Source: Forficula auricularia (Eukaryota > Arthropoda > Insecta > Dermaptera > Forficulidae). Taken from it: DNA of 64,000 nt. The stretch spans positions 6,605,542-6,669,541 of the forward strand of contig JALMQS010000681.1 of NCBI GenBank assembly GCA_024734495.1, written 5' to 3'. Of this stretch, positions 63,214-64,000 are shown piece by piece. The translations under genes and the position numbers were made by a program. The notes beneath the pieces are model-generated. The model did no database searches. It was not told the DNA's origin and saw nothing but the letters and a program-made list of their open reading frames with translations. Within the stretch, counting starts at the first letter, position 1; every line of letters begins with the position of its first letter.

Positions 63214-64000
63214 GGAGAAACCCGAAAAACCTCTAATGACATAGAACCTATCCGTGGAAGCCTCACTGAACATATATATATATATATAGAATTGCTCGTT
63301 TAATTTAATAAGATAAAAGAAAGGAATGTATAGAGATATGAATTTTTTTTGTCTTTTAGCAAGGCTCCAAACTAATTTTTTATTTCTTGTTAGAGTTCTC
63401 TAAAGCCCACTGCACACGAGGCTTTTTCCTCTACCTGTTTTGGGGATGGGTGCATTCATTTAATTATGATGAGAAACCTTTCTAATATCTAAAAAATTAC
63501 ATAAGTCAATTTTAAATTCAGATTCAAGATGATTTCTGCAAATTTATTAAATTATATAAAATCATTTTCTTAAAAAAAAAAAAAAAAAAAAAAATGTAAG
63601 AACATTATTTTTGTTGATTTCGAAATAATTTGTCCTATTTATTTATTTTATTTTTATTTTCATTTACAAACGAGCAGACATTCATTTATCATTGTCTCAA
63701 CAAGTTTCAACAGATTACTAACTTTTCTTTAACTTAAAAATCTTGATTGAAATTAATGATTTGGAAAGATTTTGTTGAAATGGATGGGTGATGGCGGGGT
63801 GGTTTGTGACGAGGCTGCCATGGGAAAGGGGATTCCTGGCCTCGGGCGGAACTCCACCAAAAGAGAGTACTTTACGAAAATCAAAGAAGACCAAACGAAG
63901 AACATTTATTTCTCTCTCTTTTAAGGATTTTGAATACAAAAAAATAAACGAACCTTAATGGAACAAATCTTTCGATTCAATTGATATTAAAGAATTTTTT
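63214..64000. other. Intergenic stretch to window end
   Basis: Short (AT)n at 63272-63288 followed by the GCTCGTTTAATTTAATAAGA tail, an A-run at about 63573-63594, and a GC-richer patch at 63775-63870 (GATGGCGGGGTGGTTTGTGA, GGGGATTCCTGGCCTCGGGC) with a 73-codon minus frame of no known domain. Confidence 0.4.

Overview
This is an AT-rich (by eye about 70% A+T) nuclear stretch from an animal, most likely an arthropod. The evidence is the repeat content: mariner, Tc1 and DD41D transposases, hAT and Harbinger-type MITEs, a jockey-type LINE relic, tRNA-derived SINEs, and short repeats of the 'ACCGACTTCAAAAAA' and 'AGGGTTCCGTAC' kinds that I associate with insect genomes. There are no operons, prokaryotic genes, CRISPR arrays, rRNAs or complete tRNA genes. 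The species cannot be named from the sequence alone.

No intact host protein-coding gene is recognisable. Nearly every open frame is a chance AT-rich ORF of 60-120 codons. The real coding matter is decayed: a Tc1 transposase C-terminus (about 1.5-1.83 kb, minus), a DD41D transposase (14.7-15.4 kb, plus), an RT-type LINE C-terminus (31.0 kb, plus), a mariner with fused N- and C-terminal parts (33.6-34.25 kb, minus), a jockey-like RT end (47.46-47.86 kb, plus), a Tc1 N-terminus (54.25-54.59 kb, minus), a mariner C-terminus (58.59-58.85 kb, minus) and a hAT transposase piece (60.70-61.01 kb, plus). One GC-richer stretch at 32.45-33.35 kb is the only candidate for a host or LTR-type transcribed unit, and it is weak.

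Layout. 0-12 kb: Tc1 fragment, a 118-bp tandem array, a hAT element, small palindromes, a 635-bp TA-flanked foldback, and a TIR element with another repeat nested in it. 12-28 kb: a long non-autonomous element interrupted by a DD41D transposon and a MITE, a Harbinger-like MITE, a 1-kb foldback, a double palindrome, tRNA-like hairpins, a 161-bp tandem array and the uninterrupted second copy of the long element. 28-44 kb: LINE tails, tRNA-like SINE or half-palindrome copies, deleted mariner, hAT derivative, a 1.07-kb foldback, an AT-cored palindrome, a pogo-like element and two Harbinger-like MITEs. 44-64 kb: a polyA SINE, an interrupted palindrome, MITEs, jockey relic, GC-rich hAT MITE, palindromes, further TA-flanked elements, a 178-bp tandem array and a hAT element that hosts another TIR element.

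The most informative signal is insertional history. Several elements are present as filled and empty alleles within this one window, so element ends and target-site duplications can be read directly: an 8-bp-TSD MITE (two empty sites), a TTA-TSD MITE, a TA-TSD DD41D element and a polyA SINE. A second theme is palindromy: many families are long inverted repeats, several with tRNA-gene-like B boxes in the arms. A third is a recurring hairpin followed by GAAAC, preceded by CTGA(A/T)GA, which resembles the hammerhead ribozyme core but usually carries one extra A.
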